Below are positions 1 to 12,700 of a stretch of DNA of 64,000 bases, one piece after another; within the stretch, counting starts at the first letter, position 1, and the number at the start of each line of letters is the position of its first letter. The DNA comes from Strigops habroptila (Eukaryota > Chordata > Aves > Psittaciformes > Psittacidae). The translations under genes and the position numbers were made by a program. The stretch lies in assembly GCF_004027225.2 (NCBI RefSeq), contig NC_046360.1, forward strand, positions 3,522,001 through 3,586,000, given 5' to 3'. The notes below the pieces were generated by a model. The model ran no database searches. It was given only the letters and a program-made list of their open reading frames with translations, and was not told where the DNA came from.

Positions 1-1381
1 ATGTATATTCCTGCCTACTACAAGTGAACTGGATGTGTCACTGCTGCAGTCTATCAGGCATGTACAGTGCTGCTTGGTACTGGAGCAATCACCAATGCAT
101 CCAGCCTGCATGATAGTGCTCCTCTAAGTTCTTTCATATCGTGATACCCCTTATCCTATTTTGTGCTCTTCTAAGAGCAGCATTAGGAAAAGAAAATACA
201 GCACATTTGCTTTACTAAGACAGAAGTAGCGTCACATGCACAAAGAAAAAGTAATAGGAACCATAAAGAGGACGAAGGGATGCAACAGATCAGAGATGCA
301 TCTTTTTCTCAGGAAGCTCCCCTCAAGTTAGAATAAAGAATAGTTAAGGTCCTTTCTGTGATTCTAAGTTGCATTCCTACTGCTCTGACCTCAGCACCAA
401 ATCAATTTGCAGATCTGTCTCTTTGCCTGTTCTTGCAAGCACTTGAGTGCCCAAGCAGTAACATCTGCTTTTCATGAACATTTGCACTAGTAACGCTTCA
501 CTGCACAAATTCTAACAGGAAGCAAAAGCAGAAATAAGGCCAAAGTTGGTTCCTCTAAAAGATACCTTCAAATATTTATATGTTGATTTGGTAGCAATAG
601 ACCAGCTTAGTTCTGACAGCCCAAAAGTGCCATAAGCACTGCGAGGACCAAGTGTGCAGGTTCTGCATTGTCTCTGGGGCTGCTTTTGACACCGTTTCTT
701 TCCTACTGTGGTTCACATGCCACCACCACCACAGTGCACTGCTCCTCTGGGACCCCACAGAACTCACATATTTGTATTCTCAGCAAAGCTTAAGCTACTT
801 GTCAGCTGCTTATCTTCTGGAATAGCAGAAGATAGACTGTTTAAGGGATAGGTTTGTTTTCCTTTGGGGGAAAGGGTTGATGTGTACAAACAAAATGAGG
901 CCAAACATACCAATACAGCCCTAGTAAACCACTGTCTGCCTTCAATACAAACTAACAGCTGATGCTCCAGTGATTTGGGATTGATTCATGTTTTTAATAG
1001 AACACTCTCTTTTGAAGCAATGATTTGTTCTGATAGCTGGTGAATTCTGCAGCCTCATGCATGACCCAAAGGCTGCACTCCCAAGGCTGTACGATGGGTA
1101 CCAAGTCTAAGGGGAGAGCTGCTGTCTAATGCAGACATCCCACTGTCTTCTGTGAGACCCATTCCCTCCTTCAGGAAGGAAGGGTCTGTTCTACTGGGTC
1201 ATCATCCACCTAACAGGGCCTTTCCTGCTCTCTGTATGTCACACCTGAACACAAGATGCTGTCCTCAAGTCCCACCATTGCCTCTGATGTGTATCAATCA
1301 CATTTATCCAAAGAGATACTTGGGATGAAGTCCAAACCTTTTATAAAGGCTGTTTACAAAGTGATTTAAAGTGCTTCTTAC
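1..1381 (-). other. RILPL1 intron 4 (partial, runs off the window)
   Basis: This is intronic DNA downstream of RILPL1 exon 4, whose donor is AAG|GTAAGA. I searched the minus-strand reading for the expected RH2-encoding exon and did not see it. Only short chance ORFs are present, and I recognise no repeat. Confidence 0.7.
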
Positions 1382-4300
1382 CTTTATTTCCTCCCCATTC
1401 TGGCTGTCCTCACCCTGCAGTTTTTCTCTCAGTCTCCCCAGCTCTGCTCGCAGGTTGCCCATCTCCTGCTCCTTGGTTTGCAGATAAGCTTCTAACTCCA
1501 CCTTCTGCTCGATCAGCGCCTTCCCCTGAGCCTCAACAACAGTGATGCGGTGCCGCAGGTCGTGGTTGATTTTCATTAACCTGTTCTGTTGCTGCTGAAG
1601 CTGCAGAACATTGATGCAGTAAGTCAGCATCCATTCAGTCATGATGGCCAAGTCCCAAACATCATGGTAAAGAAAAACTAGTGGGTTCCTGTTGAATTTC
1701 ATCTGGAAAATTCTTCCCCCTCCTTACTCCCATTTTTCTTTAGTATCTAATTATCTATTACAGTTGCAGTTGCCAAAACTTAACTGGTTTCTAAAGTAAA
1801 GAGGCATTTTCCCCCAGCATGGGGAATTCTCCAGCTAAAAGCAAATCCATCACTTCTGATAAATATCTTTCAAAAGAGCAAAGTTCAGGGATTATGGGAT
1901 TCTGAATCAAATCTTAACCCAGAGTAGAAGAAAGACAAGACAGAGGAATCCTTATATTCAATATATAGTATACTTTGAGAACTTTGTACTCAAACTTTGC
2001 TTTTTGCTCTTAGGCTCTCTTGTAAGGCAGGCTGTGACCTGTGAGGCACTGCTTGGACAGCACCAATTTGAAGGGCCACAGCACTTGCCAGAGGCACTTG
2101 GCTGGAGCAGAGATCGTGTAGGTCTGGCTCTCAGTAGCACAGAGAAGTCCCATGGCCTCAGGAGATGAAGCAGCATGAGGATGGGAAGCAAAATATGGGT
2201 AAGGAGGTCATTCCTCCTGACACAGAAAGAGCCAAGACACCATGTAATTCCCAGTGTCACAGTGGAGTCTGTGATTCATCAAGACTAAAGCCGGATCTCT
2301 TGCGCTGTGGTCCCCAGGGACACCCATCCTCTCTCAGTGACCTTCTGGCCAAAGTAAGTGACCTGGGCTGGGCCCAGGCCCTTCCTCCTCTCCCTTCCTG
2401 TGCAAAGAGGTAATCCACATTGCAGCCCTGGTGTGGGAGTGTGTGTGTGGAGCCAAGCTGCAAAACTCTGCAGAGAGTATGTGTAAAACATACAGCAGCT
2501 CACTCACCTCAGCAGGGATGCCGGGGTGCTGAGGAAGTTTGCACTGCCAAAGCAGAGGGACATTCAGGAAGCCAGAGTAGGTTACCTGTCCTGTTCCCAC
2601 AGACAGGGAGAGCTATGAGGGCTTTAAGGAAACAAACAAAACCACCTGTCCTTCCCCCATCTTCCTCTCTTGTTACACTGGTTTCCAGTCACTTTCAAGT
2701 GGGACTGGTCCTTCTGGACACAGCAGAGGGTGTGTGCCTGCACTGAAGGCTGCCTAATGGTTTTGGACACTCCACAGTTATGCTGGACACTTCAGTCACT
2801 GGACTAATCATCTGGCATTGCTTCCAAATCCTACATTAATTTAAAACTAAGACCAGGCTATGGAAGTATGGGTGAGAAAGAAGAGAAATAGGAAGACTCA
2901 GAGCCACTTACAGCCTCTACATCCTCATTTTTAAGTCCGAGTTCTCGGTCCTTTGCTCTGATTTCATCCCTCTGTTTATCTACCACTTCCTTCAGCTTCT
3001 TCATGACTTGCCGCTCTCTCTCTGACATTCCTGGTTAAAAAAAGAACACAGAAAAAAACCCTAAGGACAATGAGGAGCTGTTGAGACTGAGAACAATAGT
3101 GAGGAATATTTAGGTAAAGCCTCTGGAAGTTGCCTGCTGGTAGAATTACAGAGATGCTGTTGGAAGATGCTTTAAGGGTTACTTCAAGGGTAACAGGGAA
3201 CATAGATGACACAATCCACTCCATAAAGCCACTGCACAGGAACTCCTTAAAAAAGGAACTGACAGTCCTCAGAAGTATTTATAACAGTGGAGTGACACTG
3301 CTACATCTTGGTGCCTCTGCAGTTTTAAATCAGTGTTTGCACTATCCCCAAGGAGCTTGGTTATTGTGGGATAATCTGTAGAATCAGCTGGCCAGGACCC
3401 TGATGGGGTAAAAAAGATGGTCTGGGTCCTCAGCAAGACTTAACCAACATGTCCCTGTAGTGGATTGCACCTGGATCCACACCAGCTGAGGAGCGCTGGA
3501 CTAGAATGATTTCGTGTTAAACCCAGTTCTGTGTTGGGTGAAAGGGAGATGAAGCAGGACCTTCAGAGGGTACCTCCCCCCTGAATCTAGAGCAGACATT
3601 TAATGTGAATTATGGTCACACATTTTCTCCTCATATTGTGCAACCCTATTGCATTCTTCTATTATTTGCTATAGATAATTGGGGGCTGGCACTGCAGTGA
3701 TGGGCTCCTCAGAGCAAAACCAGAGATGATTTAACTTGGTGAGATGATAAATCTACTGCCCTGACCTTTCCTGATAACTGCACAGACATGCAGTTTGATG
3801 GTCCTAAACTATCACATAAAATCACGTAGCACAACATCCCATAGGATGGCTTGAAGATGGAAGCCTGTGACCAGGGCAGTGTGTGGCTGCTCTGGCCCAA
3901 GTCCAGCCCAAACAGGAGCTCAAATACAGGGTCTGCTGCTGTCTGGTTCTATTACCTTTGGCAAAGTAGTTAGTTACATGGGTCCTCAGCTTCCTCCCTT
4001 TACGAACTGCGAGTGGTGACAATTCAGAGGGGGAAAGCCACTTTCTTTTTAATATAATAAAGCAGTTCCCACATCAGAAATATGCTGCATACACATCAAA
4101 TGTATCCAGCCAGTCAAGCCTCTGCTTTCTAGCATCAGCTCAGACTTTCTGGTTATGTTTTCTTCCCTTCATCAGAGATACCAAAAGTTGCTCCCAAAGA
4201 GAATGTAGGCTGCATGCCTTGAGGAACTCCAGCTTACAGATCACCTACAGCTTGAACTGATGGATAAGACAGTAGAGCAAGACAAACCTGAGAGAAGGAG

Positions 4301-7300
4301 AGAGAAAGGGAGGAACCCTGTGGTGGACGTGCACTCCTGCAGCAGCTGTGGGTTGCCATGCAGGCATAAAAAGCACAGCACTGCAAACAGGGGAACAGCA
4401 GCTCCGATCCTTCACTGCTGAAGGACCAGAGCTATGGTAGAGCAGAGAACAGGGAACCACTCTGCTGGGAAGAGGCCTGGAGATCATGGCTGGCTGGGAA
4501 TTCAGTTCAGAAGACGTGTTCCTCTCAAACCCCAGCAAAGAGCTGAGTGTAACATGCTGTTCACGTTCTAGTGTTACATTCTCATCTCCTTCAATTCAGA
4601 GGTAAGTTTGAGTGCTCTGGTTCTGGACCCTTGTCCTTATCACTTCTCTGCTCCAGGTTCTAGTTCTTTGCAGGGTAATTTTAATTCTTCCCTGTGGTAG
4701 CAGCTCATACCCACCAGGGAGGACAAGTAGGCACTGACTCTGCTACTCAACTCTTCTAGAAGACCCACGCTCTCCTATCACAACACAAGTCTCGTACATC
4801 ACTGAATACACAAATCTCACTACAGGCTCCTGGATCCACCCTCTGCTGGGGCCTAAAACATCAGCTGTATTAAAAAACAAAGAAAGACCCTAAAACTTTG
4901 CCTTGAAAGTACAGAAGGACTGCAGTGAAACTTTAGACCGGTGGTTTCACCCCAGCAGGAGCTAGGAATAGTGAGTGCAGCTATATTCATTAGTACTTGT
5001 GAGATGTTTTGAGATCTCTAGAGAGCAGGTGCTATTTAAAGCATAAAGTACCATTTCAGTGCTGACTGCTTTTCCTCCCACTGTGCTCATTTTTCTCCCT
5101 AACATTTGGTGAACCTAAAAGACTTCAATTGTGTGCACGGATCACTACATTATCAGTTTTATTTCAAGAAGAGAGGAAAGGAAAGGTGGGAAGTGTTTGT
5201 GAATCAGTCACATCTTCTTCCATTTGCTCAGGCACTGGCGAAGAGCGAGGGAAATCACTAAGTGCCCTAAATGTAAAGTCATTATCTCTCAATGATTCAA
5301 ACTCTAGTAACTGCAAGATCTGAAATGGCACACCCAGCTGGCTTCCCATGGCATATCCTATGAGCAGCTTCCTGTGCAGTGCTGTGATCTCAGCATTGTT
5401 CAAGCAAGAAAAGGAAAGCAGCTGGTGGGGAAGAAAAGGTAAAAGAATAAAATAAGAAAGAAAAACAACATCCTTTATGTTTAGAGACCCATTTACTGTT
5501 GTGTCACATCTATCACAACACGCCAAAGTGCCACTCAGGGCCTGTGGCACTGTACCATTACCTAAATACTCAGAATAGAAGCTTGCCTCCACTTTTAAAA
5601 GGGAGTTGTAGGTTCCTCAGCAGCCCAGCACAAGAGGTTCACCCAAGTGCTGACATCCTGCTGCCTGTCTGCATTGCCACAGCCAGCCTGAGACAGCAGC
5701 TCTCCTCGCTGCGGTGGAACAGCAGCCTGCTTGTCCTGTTTGGCACACTTTGGGTCAAGTTTGCTTGTGGCATTTTACTAGGATATTCCAATCAGTCAGC
5801 ACCATCAGTTTGAGCTTGGGAGGAGCAGCATTCATGGAGGTTGCAGACTCATCTTTCACCCCACCTGTGTATTCTGTATTCTGCCACACATGCTTTCACA
5901 CAAACCCTGCTGTGCTCAGTGCAGAACACTCCTGCTTAGATAGGATTGCCTCTGCCTCTCTCCTAAACACCCTCATTATGCTACTGTGAGGCTCTGTGAA
6001 CTCTGATGTGACTATTAATTCACAAGATTGGATCTCAAAGTCTTGCACAGTCAATCACTGGCCTCTGTTGCCTGTGCTAAAAATAACTCCTTTAGCTGTC
6101 TGGTGAGTAAGCAGCAAGCTGTTAATCCCAGGGGCTAGCCACTGAGGGGAGACATGATCACAATACTAAATCATGCTGAGATAGGAAGACTGGAGTCTGG
6201 TCACAGTTAGTCCAGCTAACAAAGTATTTAGCTTGAAAGCCTGCCTCTGCCTCTACATGTATCAGATCAAATGATGGAGACTGAAAAAGGCAGCGTGGCT
6301 GCTTTTGACATTATCCAAACAAGTCATTTGAGACAAATCTATCTCCATTCATTAATGACAAAATTGCCTAAAACAGTTGGGTTTGATATAACAGGCCCCA
6401 ATAATAAGATGACGTTGCTATAAATTAATGTGATTTGATTGAAACTCATGATTTTGGCCACAGAATATCAGTGCACCCAGAACATGATCTCTGGAATGGG
6501 TTTATAGGTTTTGTTTGTGTTATCATACTTGGGTAGACAGTAAAAATAACATGAAGAGCATGCCTGGCATTTGCTTGGCTAGCTGGATGTGGAGGGTATG
6601 GCTATATTTAAATACAAGCACATGAGCTGCAATGAGTTAGATCCCCACTGGAAGGGAAAAACCCAAAGAGAAACCAAAGGGGAAGCTGGTTCTTTATAAT
6701 GAGATGTCAGTCTTCGTGCTCTGTGACTCAATGCTGCCCTTCTGAAATGCTGCCTGGAGTTTGTAAGGCTGATGCTGAGCTCTCCCTGTGTCATTAACTG
6801 ACTCCTAAATTCAAAGTGTTGCATTTGGTTTAAAAAAAAGTGGAGATTTTGAGAGGTTTAAGAATTGTAGCTTTTTGAAGATTCCATTATACTCCTCCCC
6901 AGGGCAAGTGCTCAGCCTCTGGGAGAAAGCAAAGGCAGCTTCTGCAGTGCTGGACAGGGTTTATCCACCTGTAGCAATCCCATTTAATCCCAGCCTCTGG
7001 TGTCTGGACAAGGATGTCCCTTTGTTCCTAACACTTTACTGGAGAGCTGCAATGGCTCAGCTGTGTGCTCTGGTTTCCAGCCCAGCCAGTGGCTTTCACA
7101 CTACACACAGGGTGCTGCCCTTTGGAGGGAACCAGGACTTTACTGACCATCAGAACCTACTGAAAGTGGAGCTGTGGCTTGAAGCAATGCACCAGAGTCC
7201 TGTCCATGCACACACAGTTCAGAAAGCCACCCCCCTCTACAGTGACTCACCATCACAGGCATGCTTTGCTGTTACCATTCTCAGCTGTCTGCCTCATCTC

Positions 7301-10300
7301 TCAGCTCAGGGCTGCCTCATCCCCAAACCTGCACCACTCCTCAGCTTAAATCCCAGCAAAGTATCATGAAATGGACTTGGTGTCTGGCAGCCTCAAATTA
7401 GGTGCTATGAACAGTGGAGCAAACAGACATCTGAGCCCCTGCTCTTCAGAAAGAGCTGTTTGCTGACCTGGGGGGAGCTGAGGATGGCAGTTGTTTTAGT
7501 TGCTGCAGTGAACTCTACCTGTACTTTCAAGACAGAATCATGTATCTGGAACTTCATTCTGCCTCAAGAAAGAAGTTGCCCACAAAGTGGCTGTTTCAAC
7601 TCTTTTGGATCCACCCACTCCCTGGATTATAAATCTCTTCGCTTACTCTAAATTTGCTATAAGTACCAAACAACTGAGGGAACCCTAAAGGCAGGTAAAC
7701 CAAATAAAACCAATCACTCCTATTATAGGAGAATTCTCCTAGAATATCTCCCTATGGGAGACTGATACAATTCAGTCTAAGAAATCTTGATTTGCTGCTT
7801 TACAAACAGTTACCCTGCATAGATCAACAGTTGCACTTATATATTTGTGCATAATGGTGTGAAATAAACATTGCTGAATGGATTATTCCATTTGTATTAG
7901 AAAACACAAAGAGGGCTTAAGAATGGTTTTTGCAAAGGGTAAGCTAAAAAGAAACAAAGAAGTGATAGACTAAGTATTGAAGCTAGACTTTACTTTCAGA
8001 GATGCTCCTCTGCCAAACAAGTTGTTGTTCAGCCTTTTCTCTCCCTCCTATTTCCACCTCTTATCATGTCTTCAGGGTCATCATGTTTAGAGATCTTCTA
8101 TTAGGTAAAAAAAAACCCAAAACCCCAAACCAAAAAACCCAAACAAACCCCCCAAACCCAGACCTGCATTAATCTATAGGAAAACAGCCAGAATATCCAG
8201 TCAAAATATTCTGATCAAGTATTGCTTTTTATAACAAAAGCAAGTACTGAATTTGAAGTACCAGACTTGCCTTCATGCTTCTGAAATTCCTCTTCTGTGA
8301 AATTAATGTCTTTGTGAGACAAGTTTGTCATCAGTTGTTTATTCTCCTCCTGCAGCTGTGCAATTTGGGTAAGAAGGTCCTGCGCCTCCCCTCTCCAGAC
8401 ATCCTCCACCAGTTCTAATTCCTAAAGGGTAGACCAGGACAACACATTTATACTTTTAAACACGTGAAGAGTCTTCATCTCGACTATTTACAGATGAAAC
8501 TAGTCACAATCTTCCTGTGATTCTTACAGAAAACAGTTAAATGAGACTAGAATTTCTTAGAAGACATCTGTTTTTCTAATGCCAGCATCAAGGCATCCAC
8601 ACATGAGGAGACAGTTCCTCATGCAAACGTTTTTGACGTGCACATTACCCAGAGGATGGTTTCTTATGCCCCATTTTGCTGTGAGGGCCAGGCTAAGGGG
8701 ACTGCTGTGTTAGACAAGATAACTGAATGTGAGCAACAACTACCTCCTGCCTCCCATGAAGCAGCACAAAAGCTGTTATAAATGCCCCAGAAACATCACA
8801 CAGCGCAGCCCAGGAGAGCCAGTGCTGCTCCTTTTGAAAGAGCTGCATCTCTAGTCTAACGCTGTGTTATGAAACACAAGTGTAAGATAATGAGTGCGTG
8901 ATACAGAGCAGCAAACCCAGACCTCCCAGGCCACATCATAAACACAAAACTGCTGCTTCTTATGTAAATTGTGCTACATGGAATGTCTTGAGTGGCATCT
9001 GTGTTAGCAGCAGTGAGACCAGTCAAAACAGCTCCCATGTGTCAGGACACTGTGTGTCAAGAGCAGCTGTCACCAATCCCTGTAAAGGTCAAATTAGGAC
9101 AAAAAGTATAAAGTCCTCAAGGAAAAAGGGTTGTGTTTAGAGCTTTTACTTGTTCCAAAAGCCTTTGCCATAAATCATGCTTGTGCAGTGAGGGGCATTC
9201 TCTGCTCCATTTTCATGTGTGTGCTTCAAACACAAAAGCTGCACGCAGATCACTGGAGCCAGGCTGAGTCACTTGCTGACTTGTGCATCCAGCCAGCATG
9301 TCCTCTCCTACCTAACAACAAAACACATGCAGACAACAACCCTGCCAGGCACAGCTCTCAGCTAAAATAAGCTCTGCTGAGAGATTAAAGGGTAGCTTTA
9401 TGCTCTGGATGTATGCTCTGATAATGGGAAATCATGTTCCTAATGACTTTTGGGTCCAAATGCCATTTTGTTCTGGCATTTATTACTGCATTGCTGTCAT
9501 TTTATAACGCTAATTAAGAGTTTTGCAGAAAACACTGTAGCACTGTATGTGCTGTAACCTGGATTATCAAGAAGAAAACCTCTATTTTACTTGAAACTCT
9601 TTATCTTCAGAAAACAAAAGCCAATCCGTAAGGAAATGTATATTGCCAAATAGCTGTTTACAGTGCTGCTGCCTATTACAACTCTATAGCTAGAATAACG
9701 CAGTGACCTACTTCAGCTAAGAAAACAGCACATTCATCAGTTATGAGCATTCTGATAAAACCAAAATAGAACCAACACAGAAACCCAAAGTAGCTAAACT
9801 TACACTGCTTATGTGTGGCTGCAGTGTAAACACACAGCCATACCACAGTGTGCCTGGGCAAGCTTTCCTGTTTATTGCTATTGAAGAGCCCACGAATTGG
9901 AGCAGAAATTCACTTCTCAACTGTCATTAGTAGAAGCAGCAGATCTATGGGCCAGTAGGTGCCAGACAGCTCAGGAAACTCCAGACAGTGCTAAGCCAGT
10001 GTTATAGGCAAAGCAGATTTACAAGTAATGTTAAAAAGTGCTAAAATCTCATAAACTGATGCCTGCAAGGACAACTAAAAGCTTGTCTGGATGACTTTTG
10101 GGTCACAGCTACTTCTTAGTCTCTGGCTTTTTCTGCTTACCAGTACCTGCCCTGCGAAAGAGTTAGTCTTCAGACCCTCACACTGGAACACAGATGATGT
10201 GACACCACTGTTCTATGGGGACTTAGTGCACTGAGAATCAGCTTGATTAAAAAAATACCTATGTATCATGAACTTGATCTTCCCTGTTAAAATATGTTGC

Positions 10301-12181
10301 CACCAAAGTTTCATCTGGATTGTCTAAACCCTCTTTGAGCTGTTTCATGGCTGTCAGAGAAGCTGGCAGAGTAGAGGTGGATAACTGGCAGGGAGATCAG
10401 CTGAAGCTGGCAAGCACAGCGTTATGCAGCTGACATGTTCAGGAAACTTTTAAACACGTAAATGAACTTCAGAAGCATCTACACAGAACATCAGCTTGTA
10501 CAATGACACTGGGCCCAGTTTGGTATCCACTTCACCATGCAGCATTCTGTAAATGTCTGAGGTAAAGAATTCCTGCTGACTGGCAATACTGCGGTCTCTG
10601 TGAAATCAGTGGAGAGATCTTCCCAGAGGTGATGTGCCTTCAGAAAACCTTCTGGCAGGTAGGGCTCGGGAAGAGCTGAACTGGCTCCAGACACAGTAAG
10701 GGACCAGCACAACAGACCATCCACTTGCCTCCAAGTCAGATCCATCAGGAGGGCAAAGGCAGATTTGGTACAACTACTTGCTTTGCAAGACCTTCCTGCT
10801 TTATACTCTGGAGAATTACCAGGGCTTTATACGTTAAAGATCTTCTACCACCTTTTTCAGAGACACTACCCTGAGACTTCCTCTGCAAAACGTTGCAGGA
10901 ATTATCCTGGATTTCCCATATGCTAAGTGAAAGTCCCCCAGCTGGCTCTTTTTAAAACATATAAAACTTGGCTTAAGTTAAAGCCAACTTTCGAAGTTTG
11001 AGGTCTCTCTTCAGCAATTCTCTATCTCCTCTTTATTCCGAATCTGTGTGTGCAAGCAGGAATGGCACGAGGCAGAAGTGATGAGCTACCGCAGTCAGTG
11101 ACTACAACCACTTCTTTAAATCAGTTATCCGGACGGTTTAAAGAGTAGATCTGCCACTTTCCTGCTGTAAGTGAGGCAGCTCATGCTGTCCTACCGCATG
11201 AGGGTAACAAGATATGGGAAATGATCTTGGGCTTGGGCTTTCATGGGAATAGGGTCAGGGAACACTGTGACCGCTCCAGATCAAGCCATGGCACAAAATC
11301 CATCAGAGGATGGCGCAGGAATGTGGGAGAGTGCTCTTCCCTACTCTTCAGCTCTAATGATGCCCTGAAATCACTCGGTCCTCCATCTCTCTCCTATGAT
11401 TTGCCTACCCCATGAGTGTGCCAGGAAAACTAGACTGCTAAATCATTCACAGCTCTAGGAAAAGTGTATCATGGTCAGTGACTTTTCCTGGCCTAGCAGG
11501 AAGCAGCACTATCCTCTCATCAGGAGCGGGGGATGGAGCAGGAGTCCTAATCGGGGAGACTCAAGGGGAAGGAAACGCAGAGGCTGGGAAAAGGGTGGAG
11601 AAAGGGAAGGAGGAAGGAAACTTGCAGGAGGGAAGGAAAACAACAACACACCCAAACCCTCAGAGACGCTAAGGCAGCATCCACGCAGAGCCGTGAGCCT
11701 GCCCCGGCCGTACCCACTGCGTGCCCCGCCTGCTCCCACCGGCTCCGCGCATCCCGGCCCGCACCAGCCGCCCGCTTTGTTTTCCCCAGCGGCTGCGCGG
11801 GGAGGGGAACGGCGGCGGGGCCGGGGCCCGGCTGCGGCAGGCGGGGGCAGCCCTGCCCGACCCTGTCCCCGCCTCAGCCCGCACCTTCTGGTGCTTCCGC
11901 TCCTTCTCGATGCGGTCCATCCTCTCCAGGCGCAGGCGGTCGAGCTCCAGGCGCAGCTCCTCCATCTCGGGGTTGATGTGGTTGCGGCTCACCAGCACCT
12001 CCAGGATCTCCAGCACCCGCACCACCTTGGGCATGAGGCGGGCGATGGCCTCGCAGCCGTGTTGATCGATCACCCGCTCAAACTCCTGCCCCACGGCCGA
12101 GGCGATGTCGTAGACGTCCATGACCGTCAGCTCCGCCGCGTTCTTCTCCAGGGCGGGCGGCACCCCGCCGCCGCCGTCCAT
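1382..12181 (-). CDS. RILPL1: RILPL1, Rab-interacting lysosomal protein-like 1 (5' part, 262 aa visible)
   Basis: Four coding exons join in frame on the minus strand: 12181-11885 (99 aa), 8421-8271, 3030-2912 and 1600-1382. Exon 1 starts MDGGGGVPPALEKNAAELTV and carries the RILP-homology 1 region, including VMDVYDIASAVGQEFERVID. Exons 2-4 are coiled coil (EDVWRGEAQDLLTQIAQLQE; RLMKINHDLRHRITVVEAQG; LRAELGRLREKLQGEDSQNG). The protein closely follows human RILPL1 (about 403 aa). The C-terminal RH2 segment, which binds phosphorylated Rab8/10-type GTPases, is not found in the first 1.38 kb, so the remaining exons lie left of the window. Known role of the family: an effector of LRRK2-phosphorylated Rabs near the centrosome and cilium base, affecting ciliary membrane content. 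The start is the first ATG of an open exon inside a CpG island. The intron 2 donor is GC instead of GT. RILPL2 was considered, but it is a shorter protein and fits less well. Confidence 0.96.
1601..2911 (-). other. RILPL1 intron 3
   Basis: The intron runs from donor GAGGCT|GTAAGT to acceptor CTGCAG|CTTCAG. It contains overlapping short ORFs on both strands at 1958-2746 with no recognisable protein. I see no known repeat or RNA gene in it. Confidence 0.75.
3031..8270 (-). other. RILPL1 intron 2, a GC-AG intron
   Basis: The donor reads GAAG|GCAAGT on the minus strand (GC at 8270-8269) and the acceptor TTAACCAG|GAATG (AG at 3032-3031). Only this junction gives the conserved KHEG-MSERERQVMK reading. 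AG|GCAAGT is the strong consensus for GC-AG introns spliced by the major spliceosome. The 5.2-kb intron holds an A/C-rich low-complexity tract at 8106-8160 and several chance ORFs, including a plus-strand one at 6875-7369 that resembles nothing I know. Confidence 0.85.
8106..8160. repeat. A/C-rich low-complexity tract
   Basis: Runs of A alternate with runs of C (AAAACCCAAAACCCC style) over about 55 bp inside RILPL1 intron 2. On the RILPL1 sense strand this reads as a G/T-rich tract. It is a simple-sequence expansion with no defined unit. Confidence 0.8.
8422..11884 (-). other. RILPL1 intron 1
   Basis: The intron joins exon 1 (CACCAGAAG|GTGCGG) to exon 2 (CTTTAG|GAATTAG). The part nearest exon 1 belongs to the CpG island; the rest is unremarkable AT-moderate DNA. 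I recognise no gene, RNA or transposon in it. Confidence 0.75.
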
Positions 12182-12700
12182 GGCTCGCCCGGCCCCGCGG
12201 CACCCTCATAGGCAGCGGCGGGGCGTCCTCTTCGCGGGGCACCCCCCGGCAGCCGAACCCCGCACCCGGGCCGCGGCCCCGCGTAACTCCCGCGAACTCG
12301 GGCTGGCCCGGCGGCGGCGGGAGGGGGGTGTTTAAACTTGGCCGGGCGGCGGGAGGGGAGCGGCGGCGGGAGGGACGGAGGGCGGGCGGGCGCGGCCTCC
12401 CCGCCACCACCGCCCCGCCGCTCGGGGCCAATGGCAGGCACCGGGCGGGCCGGGCCGGGCCGGGGGAGGCCCCGCGCATGCCCGCGGCCACCGCCGTGCC
12501 TCGCCGGGCTGCGGGGTGTGCGGTGCCCGCGGGGGTTCCCGAGGGGAGGAGCCGGGCTGAAAGTCGCTGCTCTGTGGGTGCTGCCTGTGCTGAGCTCCGT
12601 CAGCGGCGGGATGAGTCGTGGTACCGACCGCTTGTGCGCAGGGCTCCATCGTGCGGGATGACAACCGCGCGTTTGACGGGGACAGAAGTCATCGAGGAGT
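12182..12700 (-). promoter_or_regulatory. RILPL1: RILPL1 CpG-island promoter and 5' UTR
   Basis: Very GC- and CpG-rich DNA lies directly upstream of the RILPL1 start; the island also covers exon 1 from about 11700. Visible motifs are a CCAAT box (12428-12432, + orientation) and an NRF1-like GCGCATGC (12474-12481). There is no clear TATA box. CGG-type triplets occur only as short runs (three to four units). The transcription start cannot be placed from sequence alone. Confidence 0.75.

Noticed and set aside
5164-5592. A 142-codon minus-strand ORF within RILPL1 intron 2
   Set aside because: It cannot be joined to RILPL1 exons in a conserved frame and matches no known family.
6875-7369. A 164-codon plus-strand ORF antisense to RILPL1 intron 2
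   Set aside because: It has no recognisable domain, no splice or promoter context, and its composition is like the surrounding intron. One ORF this long is expected by chance in so large an interval.
12182-12420. A GGC/CGG repeat in the RILPL1 5' leader comparable to the human disease-linked repeat
   Set aside because: Only runs of three to four triplets are present, well within ordinary CpG-island sequence.
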